Assembly: GCA_036169595.1 (NCBI GenBank)
Contig: CM069765.1
Coordinates: 2,411,501-2,475,500 of the forward strand
DNA: 64,000 nucleotides
Direction: 5' to 3'
Source of the DNA: Dictyostelium firmibasis
Taxonomy: Eukaryota; Evosea; Eumycetozoa; Dictyosteliales; Dictyosteliaceae
The notes under the pieces were generated by a model that was not told the origin of the DNA, ran no database searches, and saw only the letters and a list, made by a program, of their open reading frames with translations. This document shows, piece after piece, positions 1-14,525 of the stretch. The translations under genes were made by a program, and so were the position numbers. Each line of letters opens with the position of its first letter. Position 1 is the stretch's first letter.

Positions 1-35
1 ATTTTTTGTTTTTTATTAACTAAATTTTAAAATAA

Positions 36-1740
<1,705 letters not shown>

Positions 1741-1770
<30 letters not shown>

Positions 1771-2664
1771 TTATTTTATTTAAAAGTACATAGATTGTAA
1801 TGTTATATTAGTTTTGTATAATAATTTTTTTTATAAATGGTATTAAATCTTTATTTAGTTTATTTATATTGCTTATTCTATTTATAATCTATTTTATTAA
1901 TTTATTTTATAATTTATATTGTTTATTCTATTATTTTTTTTTTTAGAAGCTATTTCTTTTTCTCTGTTACTCTAATTTTTTTTTTTTGTTTGTGTTTCTA
2001 TTTAATTTTTAAAATTTAATTTTTGTTTTGTATTTTTTATTTTTTTTTTATTTTTGTTTTTATTTTTTTATTTTTTTATTTTTTTATGTGTGAATTCATA
2101 TTCTAAAGGTCATTTATTAATCTTTTAAGTGAATACTATTAACAGTAAATACTAATAATAGTATCACAAGTGGGTGTATTTTTTTTTTTTTTTTTGTTTT
2201 TTTATATTTATTTTGTTATTTTCTATTTTTTTTATCTTTTGAGGTAGGTGAGTTCTTGTGTGAATTAATTTTATAAGCATACCCAAGCAAACTCGTCATT
2301 TTATCTTTATTTTTATCCTTATTTTTGTTTTTATTTTTTTTTTTTTTTTCTATCTTTGAATATAACCACAAAGCATAAAGATTATAATAAAAATATTGAG
2401 AGTAGTCCTTTTTTTTTGATCAAATAATATGACCAAAAAAAGGCTTGTTAATATAAAAAAAGCTGAGAGAATTGGCTAATTCTATCTCAAATTTTCATTT
2501 TTTTAAATTTTTTTTTTTATTTTTTCAAAAAAAAATAAAAAAAAAATTCAAAAAAATTCAAAAAAAAAATTAGGATGTCGATGGCCTCTTAGTAATCTAA
2601 ATACTTTTTCAAAATATCTAATTTTATATACCAACAATATTTATCTTTGTTTTTTGGGGGGAAC

Positions 2665-2700
<36 letters not shown>

Positions 2701-2996
2701 AAAAAAAATTAAAAATAAATAATAAAATAGTAAATAAACAATACAATCTACTACCCCAAAATCACAATGAATATCTTTTTAAAGGATTTTAGATATTATA
2801 CATAATATTATTTCCCCTACCAAAATGTAGTTTATATAATCTTTTTTAAAATAAAAATATTAAATTGGAAATAAAAAAAATAAAAAATAAAAAAAGAAAT
2901 TAACTACCACAAATATTATACTTTGGCGCCAATTTTTTTTTATAAAATTTCAAATATTTTTAATTTTTTTTTAATTTTTTTTTATTTTTAATAAAA

Positions 2997-3031
<35 letters not shown>

Positions 3032-3088
3032 TAACTAATTTTAATTAATTTATATGGGATTAGTGAAAAAAAGATTAAAAGAAATAAA
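1741..3088. other. Divergent intergenic region between TMEM184-family gene and nuf2
   Basis: AT-rich spacer with many T and A runs; no open reading frame or RNA gene recognised. It must hold both promoters. It contains an E2F-type palindrome at 2922-2932 and a small near-perfect hairpin at 2464-2489 (stem TGAGAGAATT, loop GGCT). Confidence 0.7.
2922..2932. promoter_or_regulatory. E2F-type site upstream of nuf2
   Basis: The sequence TTTGGCGCCAA is a palindromic match to the E2F/DP consensus TTTSGCGC. It is a G+C island in almost pure AT, about 157 bases before the nuf2 start codon. The match is seen directly; binding is inferred. Confidence 0.55.
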
Positions 3089-4450
3089 ATGTCATATAGT
3101 TTTCCAATTTTACCCAATCCAGAGATTATAACATGTCTCAGTGAAATGGGACATCATTTTACAAAGGAAGAATTAAATCAACCAACAGCACCAATGATAA
3201 GGGAATTTTGTGAGGATATTTTAGTTACATTCACAGGATATAATAAATCAACGAGTCATCATCCCAATCAGTATGGTATTGATAAATTAACACAAGGTGT
3301 TGAGCTATTTACACAAGATGGAGCAATTGGAGAGATAACATTCTTAAGAGCAATGAGCAATTTAATGAGAGTAGTTGGACTATTTGATTTCACCTACAAA
3401 GATATCTATAAACCAGAGGCAGCAAGAGTTAGAAAAATGTTTAGTGGTATAATTAATCTTGGTAAATTTATGGAATTGAAAATCTCCATCTACTCTGACC
3501 TCGATAAATTTAATAAAACAAATTGTGAAGAACGTGATCTAACACTTGGAAAAGAACAAAAACTATTGGAAGAATTGGAGAATAAAAGAATGAAAAAGAA
3601 TGAAAAAGATTTAATTGTAAATGGTTTAATGGAACAACTTCAACAGGATGATCAACGTCTAAAACAAGCTAATCATTATCAAAATGAACAATGTAAATTG
3701 ATAACAATAAAAACCAATAAAAATGAATCGATCAAACAAGACATCACCAATCTTGCATCTTCTATCGAGAATACCATTGAAGAATGCTCTAGAATGGAGG
3801 CACTGATTGTACCTTCACCTGATAAAATTAAAAAGGTTCTTCAAGATATGAAACATCGACTTTCGATTAAAAAAGATGGTTTAAAAGAGTTTGAACCTAC
3901 AATGTCAAAACTTCAAAATAAATTCAAACAATTGGAAAAGATTAATAAAAATATTCAAACCACTCTGGAATTGGTTGAAACTTACCAAAAGGAGAATAAA
4001 ATCTATAAATCCACTAAAAAACTTTCAAAAGAAACTTTAAAAGTCAATCAAGATCAAAATAGACAAATGAATGAATTAGAACTGGATATTCAAAAATTTA
4101 ATGGTGATCTATTGTTATTGGATGAAAACCTTAAAAGGAATAGAGATAACTATATAGCTAAAAAAGCAGACTTAATGAACTTGCAGAGTGAATTAAAAAA
4201 TCAAAAAGCTCTCATCGAAAAGGAAAGAGAATCTACTCAAATTAAAATCGATCATTTAATTAAGGAATTAGACTCTGTAAGAGCTTCAATAGCTCAATTG
4301 AAATCCAATCATGAAAAAGAGAAAAGAGAAATATTTAAAAGCTTCTCAACTTTGGTCGATTCAATTCACACTTATCATTTACAATTATTTAATTTAATGG
4401 AAAATAATAATTTAATTGATCAACCACAACATCAGCAAGAATTACAATAA
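3089..4450 (+). CDS. nuf2: Kinetochore protein NUF2
   Basis: An intronless 453-residue reading frame. Residues 1-135 match the NUF2 calponin-homology domain: SFPILPNPEIITCLSEMG, the LNQPTAPMIREFCEDIL block and LMRVVGLFDFTYKDIYKPE are the family's characteristic motifs. Residues about 140-440 are a long charged coiled coil, as expected for the half of the NDC80 complex that pairs with NDC80. The family is usually 440-490 residues, so the gene looks complete. NUF2 sits at the outer kinetochore and helps bind spindle microtubules. An A-rich leader precedes the start, and an E2F-type element lies about 157 bases upstream, fitting cell-cycle-regulated expression. The next gene, calmodulin, follows on the same strand after about 520 bases. 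Confidence 0.92.
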   Translation: MSYSFPILPNPEIITCLSEMGHHFTKEELNQPTAPMIREFCEDILVTFTGYNKSTSHHPNQYGIDKLTQGVELFTQDGAIGEITFLRAMSNLMRVVGLFDFTYKDIYKPEAARVRKMFSGIINLGKFMELKISIYSDLDKFNKTNCEERDLTLGKEQKLLEELENKRMKKNEKDLIVNGLMEQLQQDDQRLKQANHYQNEQCKLITIKTNKNESIKQDITNLASSIENTIEECSRMEALIVPSPDKIKKVLQDMKHRLSIKKDGLKEFEPTMSKLQNKFKQLEKINKNIQTTLELVETYQKENKIYKSTKKLSKETLKVNQDQNRQMNELELDIQKFNGDLLLLDENLKRNRDNYIAKKADLMNLQSELKNQKALIEKERESTQIKIDHLIKELDSVRASIAQLKSNHEKEKREIFKSFSTLVDSIHTYHLQLFNLMENNNLIDQPQHQQELQ

Positions 4451-4545
4451 TGATAATTGAAAAAATATTGATAAAAAACTGTACATAATAAAAATAGAAA
4501 ATAAAAAAAAAAATTATTTAATTTAAAAATTTTTATTTGAAAATC

Positions 4546-4584
<39 letters not shown>

Positions 4585-4716
4585 AATAATTGCTATAATT
4601 AATACTATATACTAATATATTAAAAACTATCTGATTTTTAAAATAATATCAATAAGATCGTTCAGTGATTCATTTGATTTGACATGAGAAAATATTTAAT
4701 TATCAAAAATAATTAT

Positions 4717-4750
<34 letters not shown>

Positions 4751-4969
4751 GATACAAATTTTTGTTGTGCAATTTTGTGTGCAAAATAAAAAAACTGAAG
4801 GGTTTGAAAGCCATTTTATTATAAATTTTTTTATTTTTTTTTGAATTTTTATTTTTTTTTTTTAATTTTTTTTGAATTTTTTTAATTTTTTTTGAATTTT
4901 TTTTTTTTTTTTAAAAAAGGATATTTTTTTTTTTTTTTTATTATTATTTTCCCTCTCACATAAATAAAA
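4451..4969. other. Intergenic region upstream of calmodulin
   Basis: AT-rich spacer with four long A or T runs. It carries the 3' end of nuf2 and the calmodulin promoter. No further gene is seen. Confidence 0.7.
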
Positions 4970-5822
4970 ATGGTAAGGGCTTATCCATAAATCATAAGTG
5001 TTCAATTGTACACTTTTTAAACATTCAACAAAAATAAAAATAAAAACTTCAGTCCTTTTTTTTTTAAAAAAAAAATAAAATAAACATATATAATTTAATA
5101 AAAAAATAATAATAAAAAAATATCAAATTAATAAAATTAAAAACACAAAAAAATTAAAATAATAAAATACTAATTAAAAATAAATAAATAACTAGGCATC
5201 ACAAGAAAGTTTAACTGAAGAACAAATTGCTGAATTCAAAGAAGCATTCTCTTTATTCGATAAAGATGGTGATGGTTCAATTACCACCAAAGTATGTATA
5301 CTATGCCAATGGCAATAATTAAAATTTTTACTATCAATCTAATATTAACATAATTGCATTAAAAGGAATTAGGTACTGTTATGAGATCATTAGGTCAAAA
5401 CCCAACTGAAGCTGAATTACAAGATATGATCAATGAAGTTGATGCTGATGGTAACGGTAACATTGATTTCCCAGAATTTTTAACCATGATGGCTCGGTAT
5501 GTATTTGAGAATAATAATAAAATTATAACATCAAATATATTAATTCTAATTTGAAATTAACCAATTTTTTTTTTTTTCTCCTCTTAACAATAGTAAAATG
5601 CAAGATACTGACACTGAAGAAGAAATCCGTGAAGCATTCAAAGTTTTTGATAAAGACGGTAATGGTTTCATCTCAGCTGCTGAACTTAGACACGTTATGA
5701 CCAGTCTTGGTGAAAAACTCACCAACGAAGAAGTTGATGAAATGATTAGAGAAGCTGATTTGGATGGTGATGGTCAAGTTAACTACGATGAATTTGTTAA
5801 AATGATGATTGTCAGAAACTAA
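4970..5822 (+). CDS. calA: Calmodulin
   Basis: Four exons: 4970-4972 (only the ATG), 5196-5291, 5366-5496 and 5594-5822, giving 152 residues. The protein has four canonical EF hands with loops [36 protein letters not shown] and [12 protein letters not shown]. It is the ubiquitous calcium sensor that activates kinases, phosphatases and myosin regulators. Compared with vertebrate calmodulin (149 residues) it has a slightly longer N-terminus ([11 protein letters not shown]) and C-terminal tail (MMIVRN), which matches D. discoideum calmodulin as I know it. The first intron follows the start codon directly (ATG then GTAAGG). Exon 2 must therefore begin at 5196 (GCA TCA CAA). Confidence 0.97.
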
Positions 5823-6105
5823 ATATTAACAATTATTCAGTAATTAAAAAGAAAAACTAGAAAAAAAAACAAAACAATATAAATAAAAAACTTCTATATT
5901 AATGTAAAAATATCTTAAATTAAACTCAAAACTTCACAAAAGGATTTAATTTATTTTATTTCAATTTTTTTTTTTTTCATTTTTTTTTGGAATTGAAAAT
6001 CAGACTTTCAAAAATCTTTTTTTTTTTTTTTTTTTATTTTTTTTTTTTTTTATATTGGCAATTTAAAAAAAAAATCAAAAAAAATCTTTTTTTAATTTTA
6101 AAAAA

Positions 6106-6173
6106 ATGCAAATCTCTTTAATTTTTATACTTATTTTATTTGTAAATAATATTGTCGAATCATTTTCATTCTC

Positions 6174-6204
<31 letters not shown>

Positions 6205-6979
6205 CCATCACCATCTCAATGTTTTTTTAAAGGTTCAGAAAATTTTTTTAAAGGTATCACCTATGATTACATAAACTCTGCTTACAATGCAAACTATATG
6301 AATCCTTTGACTGGTGAATTAGACCAAATGACATTTTATGAGGCTGGCTTATTTTCAGCTGATTTTGATAATGGTTATATTTTTTATCAATATAGAAGAA
6401 ATGAAAACTCAATTTGGGAAGAGGGTATAACTATTGCTTTTAAATCTAATGTAAAATATAGTTTTAATTATTTTTTTAATTTAAGAAGTAAATTGTATAT
6501 TAAAAAAAATTTACAAAAAAAAAAAAAATAAAAATAAAAATAAAAACAACATTTTTATATATATTTATTTGTAGGGAACTCAATATTTTTTGGACAGTTT
6601 GTTAGGTGGAAATTGTTCAGTTGGAAAGATTGACCCAGAGACTCAATTTACCATTCCACCATTAGATTTGGTAAGTCAAGGTACAATGGGTGGTGTTAAT
6701 ATTGAATTTTTAGAGTATCCCCAAACTAACAACTATACAGCAAATACTTTGATTGTAAATTCAGATAATTGTTATTTCATGTCATTAAATTGCCATAATA
6801 CTCCATCATATCCACCAGGATTTTCATTATTGACATTTTATAATTTCGTGAATGAGGCAAATTCTCAGTTATTCGAACTACCACCACAATGTTGGAATTT
6901 AGATTTAGACTCAACTCCACCCAATCAAATATATTCCAAATCAATTTCAAAAATTTTTCCATTCCAAACAAAATATTAA
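6106..6979 (+). CDS. Small secreted protein, unknown
   Basis: Two exons, 6106-6450 and 6575-6979 (donor AAT/GTAAAA, acceptor TTTGTAG/GGA), give 249 residues. An N-terminal signal peptide (MQISLIFILILFVNNIVES) is followed by a run of serines, then a compact domain with a few cysteines and N-glycosylation sequons such as NCS and NYT. There is no C-terminal hydrophobic segment, so the product is probably secreted or lumenal. I do not recognise the domain. The downstream eIF3g gene is on the same strand about 340 bases away and is functionally unrelated. Confidence 0.8.
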
Positions 6980-7318
6980 TTTTTCTCTTTTTTTTTTTTT
7001 GTGCAAATTTTTCTTTGTAAAAATATTAAAAAATTAAAAAATAAAAAAAGAAAGTATTAGTAACTAAATTTTAATATGTAATTATATTTTTTTTCCCTAA
7101 TTTCCTCCATTTTTCTCTTTTTTTTTTTTAACCACAAAAAATCTTCAATAAATAATATTTATTTGTGTTTCTGTGTTTTTGCTCAATATTTATTTTTTTT
7201 TAAATTTTTTTTTATTTTATTTTTTTTTTTTTCAATTTTTTTTTTTGTCGTGAATTCAATTTTTTTTATTTTATTTTTTTTTTTTTTTTTTGTGTGAAGT
7301 TTATAAATATAATCAAAA
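6980..7318. other. Intergenic region upstream of eif3G
   Basis: AT-rich with several T runs; the eif3G promoter and leader lie here. Nothing else recognised. Confidence 0.7.
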
Positions 7319-8549
7319 ATGACATCTACAACAATGTATGTTACTTCCTTTTTGTCTAATATGCTTAGCATGGATTGTTTAAAAAAAAAGAAAAAAAAAA
7401 AAAAAAAAATTATTCTTTGGCCTCTAATTGTATTTTATAAAATATTCATATTAAACAGGGACAACAGAGTACCAATTGAAAAAACTAGCGAAGTTATCGT
7501 TAAAAATGAAAAAGGTGAAGAAGTTAAAGTTATTAAAAGATATCAAGAATACCAAATTACTGTAAAAAGAAATAGAAAAGTTGATGAAAGAAAGAAATGG
7601 GAAAAATTCGGTGAATGCAAAAATAAAACTGGTTTAGAAAATACAGCATATGGTGATGAGCAATTCTTAATATTAGCTAGAGGTGCTGAAGTTGTATGTT
7701 ACCTTTGTTTTATTTTATTTATTTCATTTCATTTCATTTTTTTATTCTAATAATAATATCCTTTAAATTTTATTTTTATTCTTATTTTATACAATGGGAA
7801 TTATATAGAAAGAAGAAGAAAAAGATGTCGTTAGATGTAGAATTTGTAAAAAGAACCATTTCACCACCAAATGTCCATACAAGGATGCCTTAGAATTAAG
7901 TAAGATTTGTTTTTATTTTATATAGCACCATCAAGATGAGGAGGATAGGAAAAGGATATTTTTTATTACATAGCTATTTAAATTTTAAGTTATTTCAAAT
8001 TTTGTTGCAAACTACTATATCCCTTTAAATCAATCCATTTCATTTTTTTTATTTGAAAATAAATAATCACTGAAAAAAAAGTCTACGAAATAACAGAATA
8101 AGAACAGTGACAACCAAAGAAAACGATAACAAATAGAAGATACAAAGTTTATATTTGGATACTATGACTGTTTTATTTCTTTTCCCCTCTCCCCAACTAT
8201 TATACCTATAGCCTCATCCTCCTTTAATTGAAATTATTTTCATTTATTCTAATTATATTCTCTAAAACTTTTTTTTTTTTTTTTTTTCAGCCACTCAACC
8301 ACAAAAATCAGAAAAAGAAGAGAAACCAGCTTCAAACAAATACATTGCACCAAACTTAAGAGGTGGATATACTGGCTCTGCACCAAGTGGTAGTGATGTA
8401 CCAAGTATTATGGTTTCCAATCTTTCACAAAATGCAACTGAAAAAGATCTTCACGAATTATTCGGCCAATTCGGTCCAGTCAGCAGAGTTTCAATTCCAA
8501 AATCAATCGAAGGTTTATCAAAGTATGTTTCATTATATTTATAAAATAG

Positions 8550-8589
<40 letters not shown>

Positions 8590-8780
8590 CATCTCAATCT
8601 CCATGAGTGTATACTAATCACTATTAAACCTTTTTTTCATTAAAAAATATTAGGGGTTTCGCTTACGTTACTTACAATCATCTTGATTCAGCTGAAAAGG
8701 CTTTGAAACAACTCAATGGTCACAGATACGATTACCTTGTTTTGTCTCTTGAGTTCGCAAAGAAAAAGAGTCTCAACTAA
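7319..8780 (+). CDS. eif3G: Translation initiation factor eIF3 subunit G
   Basis: Five exons: 7319-7335, 7459-7693, 7809-7899, 8291-8522 and 8654-8780, in frame for 233 residues. The N-terminal half holds the eIF3g block with RKKWEKFGECKNK and a CCHC zinc knuckle (C94, C97, H101, C106). The C-terminal RRM, about residues 150-230, shows RNP2 (IMVSNL) and RNP1 (KGFAYVTY). eIF3g is an RNA-binding subunit of the eIF3 complex that acts in scanning and reinitiation on the 40S ribosome. Exon 1 encodes only MTSTTM with its last codon split across the intron. Intron 3 (391 bases) is long for this genome. Intron 4 holds a short GATT tandem repeat (about 8551-8589). Confidence 0.95.
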
Positions 8781-9007
8781 ATACTTTTTTTTTTTTAAAA
8801 AAAAAAAAACATATTTTAAAATATTTATATATTAGTATATAGGTAGGAAAAAAAAAAAAAAAAAGAAAAAAAAATAATAAAAAAAAAAATATAAAAAAAA
8901 TACAAAAAAACAAATAACGGTTATTAAAAAATAATATGAGCTTCAATAGTATCTTTTTTTTAAAAAAAAAAAACTAACAGGTATAAATTTATTGTAATTA
9001 TTTAATA

Positions 9008-10432
<1,425 letters not shown>

Positions 10433-10844
10433 TGTTTGAGTTATTTTTAATTAAAAATTTTTTTTTAACCCCAAAAATTGTAAAAAAAAAAAAATAAAAT
10501 TCCGTATTTTTTTTTTGTCCTTTTTTTTTTACAATTTCTCAGTTATTAAAAAATTATTACATTGAAATTTGGTGGTGTTGCAAACAAAGTTATTTTTTTA
10601 AATTGTTAATTAAAAAAATCTTGAATTGGTTTACATTCGAATTTTTTTTTTCTTTTTAAATTTAACGTTAAATTTAATGATAATGTTTTCTTTTGGTTTT
10701 ATTTTTAAATTATCCTTTGTGATATTCCTCATTTTCAAATGAATATAATCATATTAATAATAATAAATATAAAATAATATCTAGTTATAAAAAAAAAAAA
10801 AAAATAAAAAAAAATGTTTAATAGTTTTTTATTATTATTTTTTT
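10433..10844. other. Intergenic region
   Basis: AT-rich spacer between two minus-strand genes; contains the promoter of the mitochondrial-type gene. Nothing else recognised. Confidence 0.65.
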
Positions 10845-11608
10845 TTACGCAGTTGTTGCAGATGAAGTGGTTGAAGTTGGTGCAACACACATTGGTCTCG
10901 TATTACAACAGTTGGTTGTTGTACAAACGCTTGGAACAGTTACACAAGCCAAACCTACATGTTCACATGGAAGTTGTGCGCATGTAATACAATATACTGG
11001 AGTTTCAGTTGGTGGAACAATTCCACCTTGAATACAATCAATATTTTGTCCATTCATTTCACAATAATGGTTGGTTGGGCATCTAGTGAATCTACATAGT
11101 TGAGGATATTCATCTTCTGTGTAACATTTTGGACGATCTAATCTACTGAAACAATGGGTTCCAGCTGGACATAAAACAGTACTACAAGAGTCATCATTAG
11201 AGATACATGAAATTATTGTTGAGTTTATTTTTTTACAACTGTAATCTTTTTTGATCAAAATGGTTTTTTTGGAAAAAAAAAAAAAAAAAAAATTAAAATT
11301 AAAATTATTATAGTTTTTGAAATAATATATTTAACAAACTTACCATGTGGACAAGCTGTATTATCACATTGTGAATGTGAAGATCTAATGCAGTGGGGTT
11401 CACCATATTCCATCGTACATTCAAATCCAGTTGGACAACGATGCCCCTTACAGGTTTGTGTATCTCTTACACAAACTGGATATCCACCGACAACTTCACA
11501 ATGATTTCCTTCTGGGCAACCAAAACCTCTACATGATCCCCTATGTTCTTCAGTTGCATTTGCAAAAAAGCCAAAAACAAATATTATTGCTATTAATAAA
11601 AGTTTCAT
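10845..11608 (-). CDS. Secreted cysteine-rich follistatin-like repeat protein
   Basis: Two exons, 11608-11344 and 11245-10845, joining as CPH-G/D to give 221 residues. A signal peptide (MKLLLIAIIFVFGFFANA) precedes five tandem units of roughly 24-40 residues. Each has the FOLN pattern of C-x4-CP-x-G-x2-C and a later Cys pair, for example CRGFGCPEGNHC, CKGHRCPTGFEC and CRFTRCPTNHYC. The C-terminus is Cys/Thr-rich. Such repeats are frequent in D. discoideum extracellular matrix, slime sheath and spore coat proteins, so an extracellular structural or binding role is likely. Placing the acceptor at AAAAAAG/AT restores the repeat across the junction, which supports the splice. The neighbouring upstream gene is also a surface protein. 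Confidence 0.87.
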
Positions 11609-12085
11609 TATTAATTTTGATTATTTATTTAATTAACAAAAGATTTTATTCAATGATTTTTTTTTTTTTTTTTTTTAAAATTTATTTATAGTTTTTTTTT
11701 TATTCTCCCTTGTGTAATATATATTAAATGGTATATTATTACTAATGATTCCTTTTTTACTATCATTTTATAACTCTATTTTTTATTGGGGAATAATGTA
11801 TTAAATTTTGAGAATAAAGGAATTTGTTAATTTTCAGATTTTTTTATTTATTTATTTTTTTTTTGTTTTTTGTGTTAAAGTTTATTACCCCCTTTAGTTA
11901 ATTACAACTAATAAACTTCTTTTTTTCATTTCATTTGAAATTTAAATATTAAAATATTAATAGGGATAAAATTAATTTGGAATTGATGAATTTTATTTAT
12001 TTGAATTCAGTAAAAAAACAATATTAGTTTGATAAAGAGAAAATTGTTAAATTTAATAATTTTTTTTTTTTTTTTTTTTAATTTA
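11609..12085. other. Intergenic region
   Basis: AT-rich spacer between two minus-strand genes. It holds the promoter of the FOLN-repeat gene and the 3' end of the protease gene. Nothing else seen. Confidence 0.65.
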
Positions 12086-14467
12086 TTAATTTATTAATTC
12101 ATTTTCATCAATTGAAAAATCATTTTCAAGAATAGTCTGTTGTTCATTTTGATCAGAGTGTCTATAACGTCCACCCAATAAAGGATTAAATTTCTTTTTC
12201 TTTATGAGGATAACAGAGAATATAATAAATAGGACAGATGCTATTGAACCAACACTTAAACCAACCAATAGTTTGATATTCTTATTTGAGGTTGCATTTG
12301 TGTTTTCCTCTAAAACTATAGATTTACATTGATTTGGAGAATTGCCCCCAACGATACATTTATTTACATTGTAGGATAGACATTGATTTGAACCACCGCA
12401 GACACCGCACATGTCAAAATTGGCCCCACTACAAATACTACAGCTATCCCTTGGATCATCATGAGAGTACAAACTATTATTTGGACTTGTGCAGACAACG
12501 GATAAACCAAATTTATCAAATTGACATTTTCCACGACGGTATCTGCAATCATTTGAACAGGTAATCTTTTGATATTGACAAAACTCTCCATAGTAATCTG
12601 GTGAACAAGTGCATTTACCATTACAACAACCGCCATGTCCTGAGCAACCAATCTCAAAACATGATTCAGTGGTTGGTTTATATTGGAATGCATGATAGGC
12701 ATTGAATGTACCAAAGCCAACTCTAGAGTTTGGAGAGAATGAGTTTGAAGCCGATCCCAATACAGCTTCATAGATTTGTTTATTTGTCCAATTTGGACGA
12801 GCTTGTATTAATAATGCCACACCGCTTGCAGCCAATGGACAAGCAAAGCTTGTACCACTCATCAAGGTATAGTTTACTCTACCATGATAACTTGCAACAA
12901 AGTTCTTGTATCCCAATGCCATAATATCTGGCTTTACTCTACCATCAGCGGATGGACCAATTGAAGAGAAACTCGTATTGATACCAGTTTCATTTACCAT
13001 TGCACCCACAGCAATAACATTTTTACCATCGGCAGGAGCACCGATACCATTGTTACCACTATTACCAGCACTAACTACAACAACCATACCCTTGGTGGTA
13101 GCAAAATCAGCCATCATTGTAATATGAGCAACTGAAGCATTCAAATCATAATAATTATACCATTGAGTATAACCTAAACTACTTGAAACTATTTGAGCGC
13201 CTAACCCTTCTCCCCATTCAATACCTGCAATCCAATAATCCTCTTCTATAATACTCTCCACACTTACGATTTCAGTTTTACCCAATAGAAAAGAAGCATT
13301 ATAAGCAGCACCAATCATAACGCCTGGCATATAGGCACCAATGGTCGAAAGTGTAGCTGTACCATGACTATTTTGTGGATCATCCATTTCACCTTGAGTA
13401 TTGTCACTACCGTCAATGAAATTATGCTCGGCTACAATTTTTAAATGATCAAAAGCTTCATGAGATTTATAAAAACCAGAATCTAACATTAATATTGTAA
13501 CACCATATCCATCATATCCTAATGCTTGAAGTTTATCAATACCAACTTGATTAACTTGATTAAATGTATTACCATAAAAAGATCTATCAAATTTATTATT
13601 ATCACCATTAATATTATTGATATCAGTATTAGTATTACTATTGTAATCATTTGTTAATTGATTCTCTTGTTTTAATAATTTTGAATTAATAAATTTATCA
13701 TTATTAAGATTTGATTGAGAATGATCAAAACTAGAGGCAACACTATGATCTTCATCACTATCATGTTTAACTGTTTCTTTTTTAAATTTTGAAACGACAT
13801 CGACCCTATCAACAAATGGTTTATCGATTATACAATTTATAATGGTTTTAATATCGTTAATATTTTTTTCACTATTATTACACTCTGCTTCATTGGAACA
13901 ATCTGGTCTAATAGAGATTGAGATTGAATTTAACCATTTTGATTTTTGAACCAATTGAATCTTTATTTTATTTTCATTTGAACATGATAAAATTTGATCA
14001 ATGAATTTTTTACAAACTGGTAAATCAGTTTCATCGATTAATAATTGATGTTTTGATTGAATAGCAATATTTGGATTTCTTAAAAATAATTCATTGTTAT
14101 TGTTATAGTTGTTAATGTTATTATTATTGTTATTGTTGCCATTCAATAAAATATTTAGTCTTCTATTTAATGATTGATCATTTATACCAGAAACTGATTT
14201 AACATGGTCAAATGTAATCTCATCTCCATTGGTTTTATCTATGAATGTACTCTTACCATTCAATCCTTTATTAATGTTTATATCCTTTGAATTAAAGAAT
14301 ACCCATAGTTTTGGAATATTACTTCCTCTACCATTCTCATCGCTATACAATATTCTATTACTAATTGATTGTGTTATCTTTTTACTATTAAATTCATCTC
14401 CATTTACATTTAATAATAAATTATTTAAACTTAGTACTATTACTATAAAAATAATAAATATTTTCAT
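12086..14467 (-). CDS. Subtilisin-like serine protease, membrane anchored
   Basis: A single exon of 793 residues. An N-terminal signal peptide ends near VNG (about residue 23). A long Asn-rich pro-region follows, then an S8 catalytic domain with Asp in MLDSGFYKS (about 327), His in NSHGTATLS (about 367), the oxyanion Asn in SAGNSGNNG (about 469) and Ser in GTSFACPLAASG (about 540). The triad is intact. After it comes an EGF-like cysteine cluster (CSGHGGCCNGKCTC, about 607-620) and further Cys-rich sequence. A transmembrane helix (about 730-752) and a short cytosolic tail rich in charged residues end the protein. A cell-surface or endolysosomal protease is likely. It lacks the ABC-transporter half of the Tag proteases. 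Confidence 0.92.
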   Translation of the reverse strand: MKIFIIFIVIVLSLNNLLLNVNGDEFNSKKITQSISNRILYSDENGRGSNIPKLWVFFNSKDININKGLNGKSTFIDKTNGDEITFDHVKSVSGINDQSLNRRLNILLNGNNNNNNNINNYNNNNELFLRNPNIAIQSKHQLLIDETDLPVCKKFIDQILSCSNENKIKIQLVQKSKWLNSISISIRPDCSNEAECNNSEKNINDIKTIINCIIDKPFVDRVDVVSKFKKETVKHDSDEDHSVASSFDHSQSNLNNDKFINSKLLKQENQLTNDYNSNTNTDINNINGDNNKFDRSFYGNTFNQVNQVGIDKLQALGYDGYGVTILMLDSGFYKSHEAFDHLKIVAEHNFIDGSDNTQGEMDDPQNSHGTATLSTIGAYMPGVMIGAAYNASFLLGKTEIVSVESIIEEDYWIAGIEWGEGLGAQIVSSSLGYTQWYNYYDLNASVAHITMMADFATTKGMVVVVSAGNSGNNGIGAPADGKNVIAVGAMVNETGINTSFSSIGPSADGRVKPDIMALGYKNFVASYHGRVNYTLMSGTSFACPLAASGVALLIQARPNWTNKQIYEAVLGSASNSFSPNSRVGFGTFNAYHAFQYKPTTESCFEIGCSGHGGCCNGKCTCSPDYYGEFCQYQKITCSNDCRYRRGKCQFDKFGLSVVCTSPNNSLYSHDDPRDSCSICSGANFDMCGVCGGSNQCLSYNVNKCIVGGNSPNQCKSIVLEENTNATSNKNIKLLVGLSVGSIASVLFIIFSVILIKKKKFNPLLGGRYRHSDQNEQQTILENDFSIDENELIN

Positions 14468-14491
14468 TATTTAACCAAGTTTATTATTATT

Positions 14492-14525
<34 letters not shown>

